Source: Ornithodoros turicata (lineage: Eukaryota > Arthropoda > Arachnida > Ixodida > Argasidae). Taken from it: a stretch of 64,000 nt of DNA. Numbering within the stretch: position 1 is the stretch's first letter; each line of letters starts with the position of its first letter. Position numbers and translations under genes: made by a program. The notes below the pieces were generated by a model. That model was not told where the DNA came from. It saw only the letters and a program-made list of their open reading frames with translations, and made no database searches. Of this stretch, positions 34,787 through 46,124 are shown one piece after another. The stretch is taken from the NCBI RefSeq assembly GCF_037126465.1, contig NC_088202.1:103447962-103511961 (forward strand), given 5' to 3'.

Positions 34787-36185
34787 GATTACTTAGTAGA
34801 CGTTCGAGAGCAAGCACGGCTTTAACCGCTGGTAGGTCGGCTGACGCAGGGAGTTGCTGGACGATGGCGCATAGCGCAGCAAATAGCATAACAAGTACAG
34901 AATCAAAGACGTTGTCTTGTCCCTCCGGTTCACGGGGGGTTTGCTGCTTGAAGCTGGTCGTGCGCCGGCCAACTTCCTTAGGTGGCAACTCAGATAACGG
35001 AGCGCTTGGCTTTGTTTTCTTGACGGCGGAGGCGAAAGGCTTCGACGATCCCTTTTCTCTCACGTGTGGGCTGCTCACTGCTGCCCGGAAGATTCGGGAA
35101 ATGGGCTGCAGAAAGCAGCCCATTTCCCAGCAGTAAAAAATGAAAGGTCTGCACAACCAGGATGTGAACGGTTAGATCTCAGAGGAGCGGTGTGTAGCTT
35201 CCCACTCAGAGCTCGCCGCCGGTGAGCGGCCACAGCCGCCTTGGCAACTCTGCATGCACGATAAGTCGTGGTATGATGCCCGCCGCAGTTTGCACACTTC
35301 GGCTCACGCCGAGCTGTGCATTCCTTGTAGTCATGCGCACCAGAGCACACTTTGCATCGCTGTGATCCACGACATTCTTGAGCGTAGTGACCGTATTTCT
35401 GGCATTTGATAACTGAACAGGGGGTCGACATATTCCGATACGGGGTAGTATGTGAAACCAAGCGCAATCTCCGCAGGTAACACGTGTCCAGGTTCAAAGG
35501 TCAAGAGGACGCTGGACTTGACGATTGCGTTTGCAGAGCCGTCACTCTCACGGGAGTATGCCATCTCTCTCTTGACGCCAATGACTCCATTGGGACTGAA
35601 GTATTCTAAGAGCTGTTCGCTGTATAGGCGAGGTACGCCAGTAATTCTACCCATAGTGTGCAGGTATGACTCCGGTATATAGGGTTGAACAGCGACACCT
35701 GCGAGTGTCTGGAGACCCAGCAGCCGGTGCGCCGAATGTTCGGATGACACGTGAACTATGAGAGTTCCTTGTTTGTTGATACGGTGATGTCGGACTTTCT
35801 TTTGGGTCACTGTCAGGATATCATGTGCTATAAGGTTAGGGTTCACTTCCCAGAAAGAGTCCGAGGTGGTCACACACCGGAAAACGACTGGTATGCCGCT
35901 TGGACGACTTTTCCTATAGGTCACTAGTTGAAACGCCGCATCACCCTTCTGTTCACGGGCGTCCTGAACATCCATGCGCAGGTTGCTGCCGCCATCTGAC
36001 TGAGACCCTGCACATTCGCTGTCTAGACCCTGAAGGATCTCAGTTTGGGATGTGCGAGATGTGGGCAGTTTAACGTCGCATGAGCGCCTTCCAACGGGGG
36101 ACCGACTCCTGTCGCCTGACTTAGAAGTGCCCGGGCCGTCGCCGCGGCCGGCGGCTCCACCCACCCAGTTCCATGGGTGGGGCCC
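34758..36185 (-). pseudogene. LINE ORF1 (gag-like, CCHC zinc knuckles), frameshifted
   Basis: The N-terminal half is a single frame (to about 35435) with a nucleic-acid-binding-type core around FWEVNPNLIAHDIL and RITGVPRLYSEQ. After a frameshift near 35440 the zinc knuckles continue: CFKCQ-type start as IKCQKYGHYAQEC, then CKVCSGAHDYKEC and CANCGGHHTTTYRAC, three CCHC-like units expected to bind RNA. The tail in a third frame is rich in Lys, Pro and Ser. A perfect 14-bp hairpin at 35096-35128 lies in the tail and probably helped break the frame. Expected role: RNA chaperone of the LINE ribonucleoprotein. Confidence 0.75.
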
Positions 36186-36540
36186 TTCGTAAAAGGTTTC
36201 GTAAAGAAGGATATTAATGGCATAAGTAGCATGCACTGTATTAGTGCGATAAGTTATCATGGATTTACATTTCAATAAGTTAAGTTGCATGTGTCATGTT
36301 TGACACCACGTAGAAAGCTTAATGAGGCCACTGCGAAGTAATTCCATATCAGAATCCTTATAAATCTGACGATAGATGGCACAATCATCAGCGTAGAGAC
36401 GCTTGGTGGATGTAAGATCATTTGGAAGGTCGTTAATGTATATGGGAAAGAGAAGCGAGCTAAGGACGGATCCTTGGGGAACCCCAGAAAGGACAGGCGT
36501 TAGATTGGATAAATATCTAGGAAAGTAAATAAAATGATTG
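36170..36540 (-). pseudogene. CR1/jockey-like LINE RT fragment
   Basis: The minus strand reads LSGVPQGSVLSSLLFPIYIN, then RLYADDCAIYR (YADD box) and LIKLSTWCQT, with the thumb start MQLNLLKCKSM. This is a different LINE type from the neighbouring I/R1-type element. It is truncated at about 36180, where ORF1 of that element begins, so a single open frame crosses the junction and fuses the two by chance. Confidence 0.75.
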
Positions 36541-38655
36541 TTAAGGAATAAAAATGAAAAGAAAATAGCAGGCGCGTGTCACATACGTCACATGGTTGTC
36601 ACAGTAAAGTCACAGTCACAGTGTATCCACTAGCTTAGTGTCTCCCTCCCACCTCCCTCCTTGGGTACGGTAAGAGGCTGAACTCTACTCCGTGGCTCAA
36701 GTGAAGCGGAGTAACCCCAACCAGAGCTTTCCTCTAATGTGTAGATAATAATGCCACTCGTAATCAATACAGAAACTGTCGCCCTAGCAGACTCCATATA
36801 CAGGGTGTTTCACCTAAGTGATAAATAAAAAATTCTAACTGGCGACGTACTCGCCGGAGGATTGTGGGACTTTCGGCAATTACCTTCTGGAAACTTTTGC
36901 CGCCATTTAGGAAGTTTTAATTGAGGAAAATTTACTTGTTTCAATCGAAGTTTGAAAATTGCCAAGCCAACCTCACTTTTTTTTAAACAGAAATATGAAG
37001 TCATCCACGGGTAACCACTGACCCAACAGAAACTATGCGCAGTACAGCAACAGAAATAGTAGGAAATTAGTAAAAGTGCTGATGTTGATGTTGGTGAAAA
37101 AAGTGCTGAAAGTGAAAAGTAAAAGTGCTGCTTTAGCCCCGCCCGCCTGATTGTCGCAAAAGAGCGCGCGTGAAAGATGCGGCAATAGGAGAAAGTGTCC
37201 CCGCCACTTGTTTTACCTTTCTTTCCGTCGCTTTGAGCTTGATGCTGGTGACGATAGTGTTATCATAAAGAACTCACGAGATAGGTCCCTGTTTCATTCA
37301 CATTTGCAGGTCACAAACAGAGAAAGGGATTTATCTGGGAAGCCACTTCCGATAAAAATACTGTCCGCGGAACCAAGGTCGAAACGTTAAAATCAGCAAA
37401 ACAAAACAGCGTTAGGGGGGGTTAACTTGAATGTATCGATGAACTTAATTTCGTCAAGTTGAATGGACTGCCTACTTTTATTCCGTATTAACTTCCCCTC
37501 TCATGCCATACTCCACCTTGCTTCACGCATTTGCAAAGTAACTCCCTCACGGCAAACAGTCACTCTCCCTTTCTGTTAAAAATTTACTTAACGATCGTCC
37601 TTCTCGTATGAAAATCTTTGAGTTATACTAGGATGGGGCCATTAAGTTGTTGCATCGTCTTGGTTACATATTTACTGGTTCTGCACTGAGGCTTTCATTT
37701 GGTTCAGGTTCTCATGCATATGGGTTCATTCCCATGTCGTGGCATGTGAGCCAATTTTGCTGCCGTATACTTATCCCGTTACCACGTTGCAGGGAGCTTC
37801 TCAATGTGGACCTCTGTAGCGGAGAAAGTTTGTAAGACGACTCTTGAAACGAGATGTGGTCAAGCATTATGCTCTGTACCATGCTTCAGTACCCACAACC
37901 GTGCCGATAAATCTTTCGGCCAAACACCTATTAGGCGCGAAAGATCGAGAGGGCGATAGACCCTCGCCGCGAAACAATTGGCTCTCCTCGCCCTGATTTC
38001 CGGTTATGGTCGTAAAATGTGAACACCCTTCGTCCTCTGAGGACGTCGGGTGCACGTGGCTGTGTCGCCCGCACACTCGCAACCGGCATCTGTCTGGATC
38101 AGGCTGCGTGCGTGTTATCTGCCCTGCTCCCGGGGTCCCGGAAAATAAAGCTGGCAGCCACTTATCGCTCGACGCGCAGGCCGCCTTTGAAACGGCTCCT
38201 TTTAATGAGAGCCACCGTGGCAACCCTTAAGCCTTCTTCCCCTCCGTTCGGGATTGTTGTCCCACAGGAGTGCTCCACAGCCAGTCTACCGTGGCCCGTT
38301 CTAAATAACGACTGCGGAGAAAAAGAAATCGCAGGTTCACCGCCTCTGCGAGTTCTTCTTCTGCCAGCAGCCTCGTCGACAGTTCTTTGCTTCTGAAATT
38401 TGGTGGGAAGCTGTCGACGAGGACGTCAGATGCGTTATGATGTTTCGTGATTGTAACGAACGTAGGAGTACGACAGTTAATGTGACTTCTGGCTGCATTG
38501 GCCTGTTGTGTTTGTCTAGCAGACCGCGGGCGGCACCACTATGGACTAATATATGGTAGTATATGGTCGGTCATGAGAAACTCGCACACACAGAGAAAAA
38601 GTTTCTTTGCTTGTGGGACTCCCTCTGTTGCCAGAAGGGCGTTCGGCGAAGGCAC
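36541..38655. other. Mostly unassigned; one MITE end
   Basis: CAGGGTGTTTCACCTAAG at about 36801 resembles a Tc1/mariner-type MITE terminus (compare CAGGGTGTTACC at 15929), but I found no matching opposite end. A 12-bp-arm inverted repeat, CCTCGTCGACAG, lies at 38371-38382 and 38411-38422. No gene supported. Confidence 0.4.
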
Positions 38656-38938
38656 TTCTCGTGTTAACATCGTGAAGCAACTGTGGCTATAAGCGGCAAT
38701 CAGACCTGGACGAATGGAGAGAGGACAGCAGGAAGGGGTGAGAGACAGAATGTTTAGCACGCGTCCTGTGCCGACTTCAGGGGAGACTGTGCCGAAATCC
38801 GTCTGGAAAGTCTGCCCGAAAACGCAGAAAAAACCTGAAACAGCACAACCGCTGCAAGGACTCGAACCCACCACCTCCCAGCCTTCAGCATGACTTTGGA
38901 GTTGCCACCAACGGGCGAATGCTGTATCCATGTCCGTG
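38656..38938 (-). repeat. tRNA-derived SINE, family A, full copy
   Basis: Read on the minus strand: a tRNA-like head with B box GGGTTCGAGTCC, then GCTGTTTCAGGTTTTTTCTG, CCAGACGGATTTCGGCACAG, CCCTTCCTGCTGTCCTCTCT and the tail TAGCCACAGTTGCTTC. The same order occurs at 62961-63232 on the plus strand, which defines the family. Confidence 0.8.
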
Positions 38939-38944
38939 GTTCTT

Positions 38945-39499
38945 TACCGTTATGTTGCGAGGTGACGGCCGGGGTGATGCGAGATTGATTATACGAATGT
39001 AGCGTTCACGAAGACGACGAGTTTTCGCACGACCCTCGTAACGGTAGGGAAAACATGATTAAAAGAGGCCCAACCTTTCAGTGCAGTCTTTAAAAACGAC
39101 AACGATAAAGTACGAGAGAACGCTGACACACACAGAACAGCGACATCGAACATCGTCCCTTGTCATTGTCGTTTTCAAAGACTGAACTGAAAGGTTTTAC
39201 CGCCTATAATCATGTACCACAACCCACAAGCCCGAATTCATATGCGTAGGAAAAAATGTCACGCCGGAGCTTTAAAAAGCAAATGAGCAGCTGTTTAACA
39301 GCGAGCAGGTTGCTCATTTGTCGTTGAATGACAAATAGAGTGTTCTGATAAAGACACTTACTACTGAGGAAAAGATCAGGTGAAAGAAACGCAACTCTGA
39401 GAAGAACACACACACACACATTGGATGACGATGACGTGGGCGATTCACCACCGCTGAGGCGGTACACTGCCCTATTCCACATTGTGAACGGATGAGGGG
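38945..39499. other. Unassigned; contains an inverted repeat
   Basis: AACCTTTCAGTGCAGTCTTT with AACGACAACGATA (about 39071-39110) is mirrored by TTGTCGTTTTCAAAGACTG and AACTGAAAGGTT (about 39168-39196), a small foldback. A CA repeat of about 14 bases is at 39407-39420. No gene. Confidence 0.45.
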
Positions 39500-39502
39500 A
39501 CG

Positions 39503-40400
39503 ATGATGGGGGGAGCACTTTCAGTGATCCGTCACCAAACCGATGGAGCGCAAGAACTTCGCAAGAAGACGAAGGCCTTGCATCTGGTGGGCAGCGTTCG
39601 ACAACGGTCCGAGGTTCTTCGGTCGTCGATACGTTGCATAGAAATTCCCATCAGTGCACACTCGTCGGGATATTGCCCACAAGCCAGGATGACGTGGCAG
39701 AGGTCGCCGTGCACTCCACATGTGGGGCAGAGTAAAGACGAGGTGGAGCCAAGACGGTGTTTAAAGGCAGGTGTAAATGCAACGTTGAGCCTAACGCGGT
39801 GGAAGAGTGCAGTAAAGAGGCGCGGCAGTCGCGGAGGAATTTCCAGAGAAAGCGTGGGGTCTACGTCCGAGAGAAGGGAGTTGGCTATGTCGTGTTGCCA
39901 TTGAGCCTGCATCTTGGGGTCGGTGAGTGTCGAAAGGAGATATCTACGGTCGCCTGGAGACATCATTATCGGGAAAAAGGCTGCGAGCTGATGGGCACTC
40001 AAGGCGGTTCTGTCTGCTTCTTCATCACCGCTGATGCCGACATGTCCGGGGATCCACTGCAATGCGACAGTGCGCCCTGCAACGGCCGCCGCCTTATAAA
40101 CTTGCAGGATGTCAAAGACAACAGGACTGAGGGACCCGCGTATCCCAAAGTTGGTCATACACTGGAGCGCGGGTCTCGAGTCTGTAAAGACGACCCACGA
40201 CTGAGCTGGGCTGGCTGATATTTTTTGCATAGCAAAGAGAATGGTGTAGAGCTCGGCACACGTAGATGATGTTCTGTGCGAAAGATGGTAACCACAGGAG
40301 GCTGACTGAGATAGAATGACAAATGCCGAGGACGAGCCATCCCGAGTAGATGACCCGTCAGTGAAAACCGACCTCTGAGAAGAAGGAGGGGGACATAAGC
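39503..40400 (-). pseudogene. 5'-truncated LINE: RNase H and C-terminus
   Basis: One open frame covers the whole fragment. The four RNase H catalytic residues are all present: VFTDGS, CAELYTIL, VVFTDSRPAL and GHVGISGDEEAD. The C-terminal domain follows, with HRVRLNVAFTPAFKHRLG and a C-P-T-C...H...C zinc-like signature (CPTCGVHGDLCHVILACGQY). RT is missing; the element is cut off at about 40400 as expected for incomplete target-primed reverse transcription. The sequence differs from the 31-36 kb LINE, so it is a separate subfamily and looks younger, as the frame is intact. Confidence 0.8.
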
Positions 40401-40429
40401 AGGATATAAGCAGAACTTTATGTGCAATA

Positions 40430-42880
40430 AAATTATTGATCCGTCAGTCAGTGTTGTATGTTGTGTCGCCTTTTTAGCTCCCCGGCATTGTTTTCTTTAT
40501 AGCGATTTTAAATTATGAACTACCAAATAGCCGAGTTTTTAACCCTTTTCGAAATTTCTACTTCATTAGCGTCTACGGAAAACGGCGCTCTTTTTAGCTT
40601 TCCTTATAAGATTCACAATTCGGAGGCAAGAGCGCTGTGTGTATGCGACTTCTGCGATGTGTAGAAGGGCGGGGCCAAAGGAAGCGATCATGTTTCTCTT
40701 ATTGTTTCGAACAGAGTATGGTGTATAGGATGAGGGATACAGCGAGCTCCTGAAAGACAGAATAACTTTTACGTCTCGCTATTCGACACAGCCTAAGCTT
40801 TACTACTACAGCACGTTTAATCAAGTTTCTTGACAGGATCCTCCACCTTCAAGAACACTCATAGAGGCAGGTTTGGATACATGCATGGAGACAGATTTTA
40901 ACTGCTCATTTCACCATGATTAGATTATGGAATGTTGCTTATTAACCTCGATGCCGTTACTTTCAACCTTAATAGGGCGATGTGAAACTCACGTGTATGC
41001 CGAAAGTGATATTGCGCTCACCAAACGTGTATTCAACTGACAGGCTTCGCCACATCATACCTCTTTATGCGGCAAAGCACCCTTTACGGACGACGCGGCC
41101 TTACTGAAGAGCTTGCGAGGTACAGTACTGGCAGCACTAAAGTAGGACCGCCCACAAAGACCAAAGTAAAGAAGAATAGTGAAACTGTATTGCCGATTGA
41201 CACATAGACGTGATGCTAATCAGGCTCTGTTAGCGACATTTTAGGATCGAAAGTACACATACCTCAAGATGCTTCCACCCCTTTCCTCACTTTTAATCAA
41301 ATTACAGTTGAATACCCCGACTGTACTACTACAACGAAGGAACAAAAATGATTCCATGTGCGTGACTACTAATTATTTAGTAGTCACGCTCATCTCAAAA
41401 TAAAGTTGATGTTGCACTAATTATTTCTCTTTGTTTCCCGAAGGGCAAACTTCCGGCGTGTCAGTGAACAGTGCGTCTATACCTGTCTCCGTATTTACCT
41501 ATGCACCTCTCGAACGAAACGGTGAGGTAACAACGGGACTGAAAGGAACATTCTAGAATCCGTTCGCAATAATTCACGCTAATTGGCCGTCGTTTCCATA
41601 TGCGCTTGTCCCATGATTGGCTGACAAGTGTCATTACGTAGCTGTGGCGCAGGTGCTTTGTGACTTGAAGCACCCGCCTCACAATGAAAGCCGGTCCCGG
41701 AAAGATGGTTGTCGCTCTCTATACCTGACCAGAGGCGATGCGGCCACAATGCTCTGAAAGTGGCGCGCATTGTTAGCTAGAACAATACATCTCCCAACGT
41801 CCCAGTGCGTCCCATACGAAAGCACAATAGTGAGTGCTGCAGGCAGAGAGGAAGCGTTGTAACGAAGAACACTCGTTGCTATCTGTGATTCTTTTGTGCG
41901 TTGCACAGTTGTTTGGGGAATGCAGCCCAGTTCAATAATGTAGCTTACAGAAAGAAAGACGTAGACAAAAAAAAAAGAAAAAAAAAAGAAAGAAGGATGG
42001 CAGTCGTCGGCCGCCAACGTAGCCTATGAGTATGACACAGTACTATATATTATTGTAGATAAGTTCGATTGAAAAAAATCGCGGGCGACAAATAGATTAA
42101 ATATTTCCACTTCGACATGAAATAGGGCTAAGCTCAGGGACAGAAAAATACGTGCTTTTCGCGTGCTGTTATCTGTGTGTATTCACCTAAAGATTTTTTT
42201 TTTAAATCCTGTGGCAGGTAGTAAACTCATCTGCCGTTTTGGCAAGCTTTGATGCCTTTTCAATCCACAAATGTGCACAAGACGTGTGACAGGTAGAGAC
42301 TCAGCGGTTTAGGGGCATTAGTACTGCCAATAAGTTCCGCTAATCTTCTATAGGGATACCAGTTTTTGATCGTTTACTGTATCCTTAGATTCTTTTACAA
42401 TACTTCTTCCTTTCTCTGCTACAAAGGCTGTTTTGGTCAGCAAATCACAACAAGGGGATAGTCACTCCACCGAGACCATATGTGAGGACACAAGCTTTTG
42501 TTTGGTGTGCAAATTTTTATTCAGGAATCCATTCTGTAGTACAGCTTAGACAAAATGTCGTTTAGCTCGAAAAGTTGCACGCATGTGGTATAGGCAGCAC
42601 TATTTTGTTAAGAACCCCCTTTGCAGGTGTTAAGTACGAACGAAACCGGTAAGGTTTGGAACGCAATTTAGCTCGCAGGAGTACGCATATTAGAAGGGGA
42701 CGAAACAATTTTCCCTTCCCATTTATTCCATTCTTGGATGGCACGTTTAAACGGCAAATGCATATGTGGTTGCAGGCCATTCCTCAAACGCCAGCAGTTC
42801 GCTACTCGGCTATTAATAATTGGGAGTAGATTGACTCGTAAGGTTGAGTCCGCCAACATATGTGTGGCTGCATGCTGCAC
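40430..42880. other. Unassigned non-coding stretch
   Basis: No gene supported. A perfect 12-bp-arm hairpin (GCGTGACTACTA arms, 6-base loop) is at 41360-41389. A-rich simple sequence is at 41967-41990. Confidence 0.4.
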
Positions 42881-42884
42881 GTGC

Positions 42885-43071
42885 CTCAGGGTAGGCCTGC
42901 GGATAATTTCGACCACCTGGGGTTCTTTTAACGTGCACCAGAAACCTCCGACACACGGCGCTGGAAGCAATGTTTACCTCCCCCACAATGTTACCGTCCT
43001 CGGCTGGGATTGAACCCGCGATCTTGAGCTCAGCAAGCCAACATGTTACCGGCTGAGCTACCGAGGCTTTT
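42885..43071 (-). repeat. tRNA-derived SINE, family B
   Basis: The minus strand starts GCCTCGGTAGCTCAGCCGGT (A-box region), then GCGGGTTCAATCCCAGCCGA (B box), followed by a body containing GTGCACGTTAAAAGAACCCC and GGTGGTCGAAATTATCCG. The acceptor ends pair but anticodon and T stems do not pair well, so it is a SINE and not a working tRNA gene. Confidence 0.75.
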
Positions 43072-43696
43072 GTTTCGTACAAGACGACTGGGCAGTCCCT
43101 CGAACTAGAACAAAATATGGCGACCAAAAAAGAACCGTACAAACAACCGTACAACGTTGTTAAATCGACGCAACACAGTCTCTAGTGATACCACACGAGA
43201 AACCCAGAGATTAATGTTTAGTAACGTATATTATGCACAAGTTTTTCCCACATATGTACTTGCTTCGCTTCACCCCTTTGTGTCCTTGTGTTATACTCTA
43301 CTATACTCTACTATATAGTTTGATTGTATGTAGTATGTAGAGAATTATATACTCTATACTCAAGAGCCATTTCTCTTTCTACGCATTGATGACTGTCAAT
43401 GTCCACCATGGGGCCCTGTGCCGTGTCAAGCTTGCATATGCAGCTTTCTGCACAGAGCCGACCCACATTGTAGTATACTCAATGTGAATAAAAACAAAAA
43501 AAGGAAGGTAGAATGTACAATGTCCTCCGTCTCATTGTAACGGCCACAGCAGAAAACAGCATACTCACGAAGTGTGCACCACATCGAAAACTGGAGCTTT
43601 CTTAAGAGAATCGAGGACCCAATGTTGTAGACGCGTCCGCAAAACCACGTGAAGTGAAGGGAAGAAATAAAATTAGAATGATCCATTGGTGTATCC

Positions 43697-43752
43697 TTTG
43701 TTTATCTCCCCCACATTGCTACCGTCCTCGGTCGGGATAAGCCGCGATCTGC
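43697..43752 (-). repeat. SINE family B fragment
   Basis: TATCTCCCCCACATTGCTAC and CGTCCTCGGTCGGGAT match the inner part of the family B copy at 42960-43020. It sits at the 3' edge of the gypsy integrase remnant. Confidence 0.6.
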
Positions 43753-43754
43753 CG

Positions 43755-44300
43755 CATGAGGCAGTTTTTCTGAAGCGCGTGGTGCCAGGTAGCTTGAGCA
43801 ATCCCGAGAACAGTGAAGCTTCGAAGTGCCTTCCGTGATGATTTTAGCGGGCTCGCCGAGGCGAGCAACCCAAGTCAAGAGAAACGTGTAGGCGACAGCC
43901 TCAGCTGTTGTGTCCGCGCTGGGTGCAGCTTCAGGCCAGCGAGTGTACCTGTCGATGCACGCAAGGACATAGCGGTAGCCCCGGGAAAATGGAAGTAAAC
44001 CAACAAGGTCCAGGTGCACTTTCTCCAGTCTGTTGCAGGAAGAAAGGAAAGTCGAGGGGGGGGGGGGTGTAGTGGAAGTGTAGCGGTTGACTTTTGCTTC
44101 CTGACAGGCCAGGCAGGTCTTCGTCCAGCGACGTCATTTCCTATGCCTGCGCAGATGTATCTTGCAGTTATGCGCGAACACCACTGTGTGCAAGGGAGTG
44201 CATGTGGTCAAACACCGTGCGCCGAAGACAGCCTGGAACGAAGGGGGCGAGGGATGTCGAGGGATGCGTGAAAGGGCTCGCCGTTGTCGGCCTAACAGAG
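43755..44300 (-). pseudogene. Gypsy integrase remnant, catalytic Asp lost
   Basis: The zinc-binding end (CTPLHTVVFAHNCKIH, then TKTCLACQEAKVNRYT) is followed, after a 12-base G run (44056-44067) that coincides with a frameshift, by the core VHLDLVGLLPFSRGYRYV, IDRYTRWPEA and TFLLTWVARLGEPAKIIT. The first catalytic Asp (HLDLV) is kept. Immediately after KIIT a short deletion removes the usual DRG with the second catalytic Asp and shifts the frame. GRHFEASLFSGLLKL continues in the other frame. Confidence 0.8.
44056..44067 (+). repeat. 12-base G tract
   Basis: Uninterrupted G run at the point where the integrase reading frame shifts. Replication slippage in this run is the likely cause. Confidence 0.85.
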
Positions 44301-44475
44301 GTGGGCAACGTCACGACTGACGCCTTAGGGAATGTGCGTCCTGGGCCGACTTCTAAGGGAGCTGTGCCGACATATGTCTGAAAGCGTCTGAGGAAAACGC
44401 AGGAAAAACCGAAGACAGCACAGCCAGCACCGGGATTCGAACCCCGGTACCTCCCAGTCCCGAAGTGAGAGTACT
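44300..44475 (-). repeat. SINE inserted in the gypsy element
   Basis: Minus strand: B box GGGGTTCGAATCCCGGTGCT, then TTTTTCCTGCGTTTTCCTC, TATGTCGGCACAGCTCCCTT, and a tail with CAGTCGTGACGTTGCCCACC. The middle is related to family A, but the tail differs and is shared with the fragment at 9890-9955. It separates the protease from the integrase remnant. Confidence 0.7.
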
Positions 44476-44639
44476 GGAGGCCCGCGGTCTCGTTGTGGTG
44501 AAAGACGCCGTGTGCTTCTTCCAGTTGCAGGCGTGAGTGAGCGCGAGAATCTCTTGCAAAATGGCAGCATTTGAAACGGCTCGAGAAGAGTGCCAGTTAT
44601 GGTGGAAGGTCTGAGAGCGCGCTTAGCGCGTACTGAGAG

Positions 44640-44995
44640 TGCTGTAATGGGTGTGGATAATCTTGCCTCCGGCAACGTCCACGTTAAACGTGTAAGCGGC
44701 TAAGAAATCAGCTCCCAGAATAGGAACATCGACGGCGACGAACAAGGAAATCCATGGGAAGGATCGGCGAAGTCCAAGCTTGGGGGTTAGAGAGCGCTCG
44801 GTATAGATGGGAATGCCGGTGTTGTTCACTGCGCGAAGATGGTACCGCAAAGGTCGGAGGCCTTTACACACGGTCACACTCACAGTAGTGTAGCGCCCGT
44901 AGTTTAGGAATGTAGCGGAATAAAGTAGCACGGAAAACGCTGACATCCGCACCTGAGTCAACAAGCAATTTACTTCCGGAGATTTAGTCGATTAT
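44640..44995 (-). pseudogene. Gypsy protease remnant
   Basis: The active-site box KLLVDSGADVSVF (D-S-G) is visible near 44960. A frameshift at about 44935 leads to ATFLNYGR and RAVNNTGIPIY, then LRRSFPWI and VPILGADFLAAYTFNVDV, the conserved ILGxDFL end of the aspartic protease. It would cleave the Gag-Pol precursor in an active element. Confidence 0.8.
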
Positions 44996-45299
44996 AAAAC
45001 AAGCGGCAGATGAAGGGGGTCGACGCTGACTGCGAGAACGATGGAGGCGAGGACGGAACCGCCGAGAAATCCTGAGGGCAGCTACCGTTTCGGTAAGGCT
45101 CGCAATATCGGCCTAGAGGCGACCGAGCACATCAGAGCTAGAGGCAGATCCCTGAGCCTCGCAGGTTGGGCTGGTTGATGGCGCCACTGGAGGGCGTAGT
45201 GTAGAAAAGGCGCACAAAGAAAGGGTAGATACCTCCATTATTCTGTATGCCACGTGCGCTTGTTTTGCCAACGATCCACTCTTTCCCAATCTCATGATA

Positions 45300-45708
45300 T
45301 CTTGATGTGACGTGCCGCGACGAGTAGTCTATTGGCTTGGATGCCGATCCCCGAGCTCCACCGCAGTGAGCAGTGACTGTAGTAGCCTGCGTTCAGATGC
45401 CATCGTCCAATCGGGAAGGGCGGGGAGATTGGAGAACGTCGACCAGCTCAGCGGGTATCTCATGAAGTAAGATTCTCACGACATGGCGTTATTTCGTTAG
45501 CTGAGCTGAGATACCACCTTCTTCAAAGTGGGAATCGGCCTGGAGAAACCATACCGCTGGGTTGGCTGTCCAGAAGGTATGCAAGCGCACGGCGTGGTGA
45601 CCTATCGGTGAGCGCGAAGAAGCAGCGGAATCGCCAACTTGATGACGGAGGAAGCAGCTCTAGGTGATGACGAACGTCGGGTTCAGGTTGTGTGGGATGC
45701 GAGGTCAT
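45300..45708 (-). pseudogene. Gypsy gag remnant
   Basis: A frame opens at ATG 45708 just after the putative primer-binding site. After a frameshift the capsid-like segment reads HTFWTANPAVWFLQADSHFE, then ISAQLTK and RHVVRILLHEIPAELVDVLQ, which matches the start of arthropod gypsy Gag capsid (usual form: PPFWTANPALWFAQVE.. and HVVSALPPEVA..). Stops follow. Confidence 0.65.
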
Positions 45709-45730
45709 TGTAAACGCCAGACCACCAATT

Positions 45731-45895
45731 TCTAAGAGAACTAGGCAACAGGTGCGACCGCACTCTCGAGGTTCAGAAGGAGAGCGAATGTTTATTCGAG
45801 GCGGTAGTGACGACGGAAGGGACGTGGCACCGGCCAGGCGCGGCAGTCGTACAACCAATACACTGATGATGATGAATGGTGTCGGACGACAGTCG
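45731..45895 (-). repeat. 5' LTR of the gypsy element (probable)
   Basis: On the minus strand it runs from about TGTCGTCCGACACC to a TTAGAAA end, with an AATAAA signal at 45791-45796. TTGGTGGTCTGGCG directly follows and looks like a primer-binding site. Boundaries are approximate because the partner LTR is absent. Confidence 0.5.
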
Positions 45896-45954
45896 TATTC
45901 CGCGCCGCCACAAATGATTTACACGATAGTATGTGTTGACCATGCGCTCGCACC

Positions 45955-46060
45955 GAATTAAAACATCAAATACTTGGGCGTCCTGTTAACCACTTGGAAC
46001 AGCGACATGCGTCGTCAGGACGGATCCTCAATACCGATAAGACTTACGCAACGCCGTCAG
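45955..46060 (+). pseudogene. Possible LINE RT thumb fragment
   Basis: One frame reads IKYLGVLLTTWNSDMRRQDG, resembling the KYLGV box after the RT palm of CR1/L2-type LINEs. The match is short and alone, so it may be chance. Confidence 0.3.
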
Positions 46061-46103
46061 TCTAATGAACCGACAGGTCCGGCAATCCAGTGACGGTGCC
46101 TAC

Positions 46104-46124
46104 AAAAAAAAAAAAAAAAAAAAA
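46104..46124 (+). repeat. Poly-A tract (21 bases)
   Basis: A run following CAGTGACGGTGCCTAC. May be a retroposon tail. Confidence 0.75.

Larger units (their letters stand above)
31018..36190 (-). mobile_element. Near full-length I/R1-type LINE, degenerate
   Basis: Minus-strand order: ORF1 with CCHC knuckles (about 36185-34760), APE endonuclease (34786-34080), linker (33821-33600), RT (33636-32150), RNase H (32070-31600), C-terminal region (to 31316), and a 3' region ending in a short (TAAA)n tail at about 31018-31035. APE plus RT plus RNase H places it in the I/R1-type superfamily. At least five frameshifts and one in-frame stop make it inactive. The 5' end abuts a CR1-like RT fragment. Confidence 0.85.
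43755..45895 (-). mobile_element. Ty3/gypsy LTR retrotransposon lacking RT, degenerate
   Basis: Minus-strand order: 5' LTR (about 45895-45731), gag (45708 to about 45300), protease (about 44990-44640), a SINE insertion (about 44475-44300), and integrase (about 44300-43755). Reverse transcriptase and RNase H are entirely missing between protease and integrase, and the 3' LTR is not seen. Frames are interrupted repeatedly. Confidence 0.8.

Noticed and set aside
42885..43071. A genuine tRNA gene on the minus strand
   Set aside because: Anticodon and T stems do not pair properly and the body continues into a SINE core.
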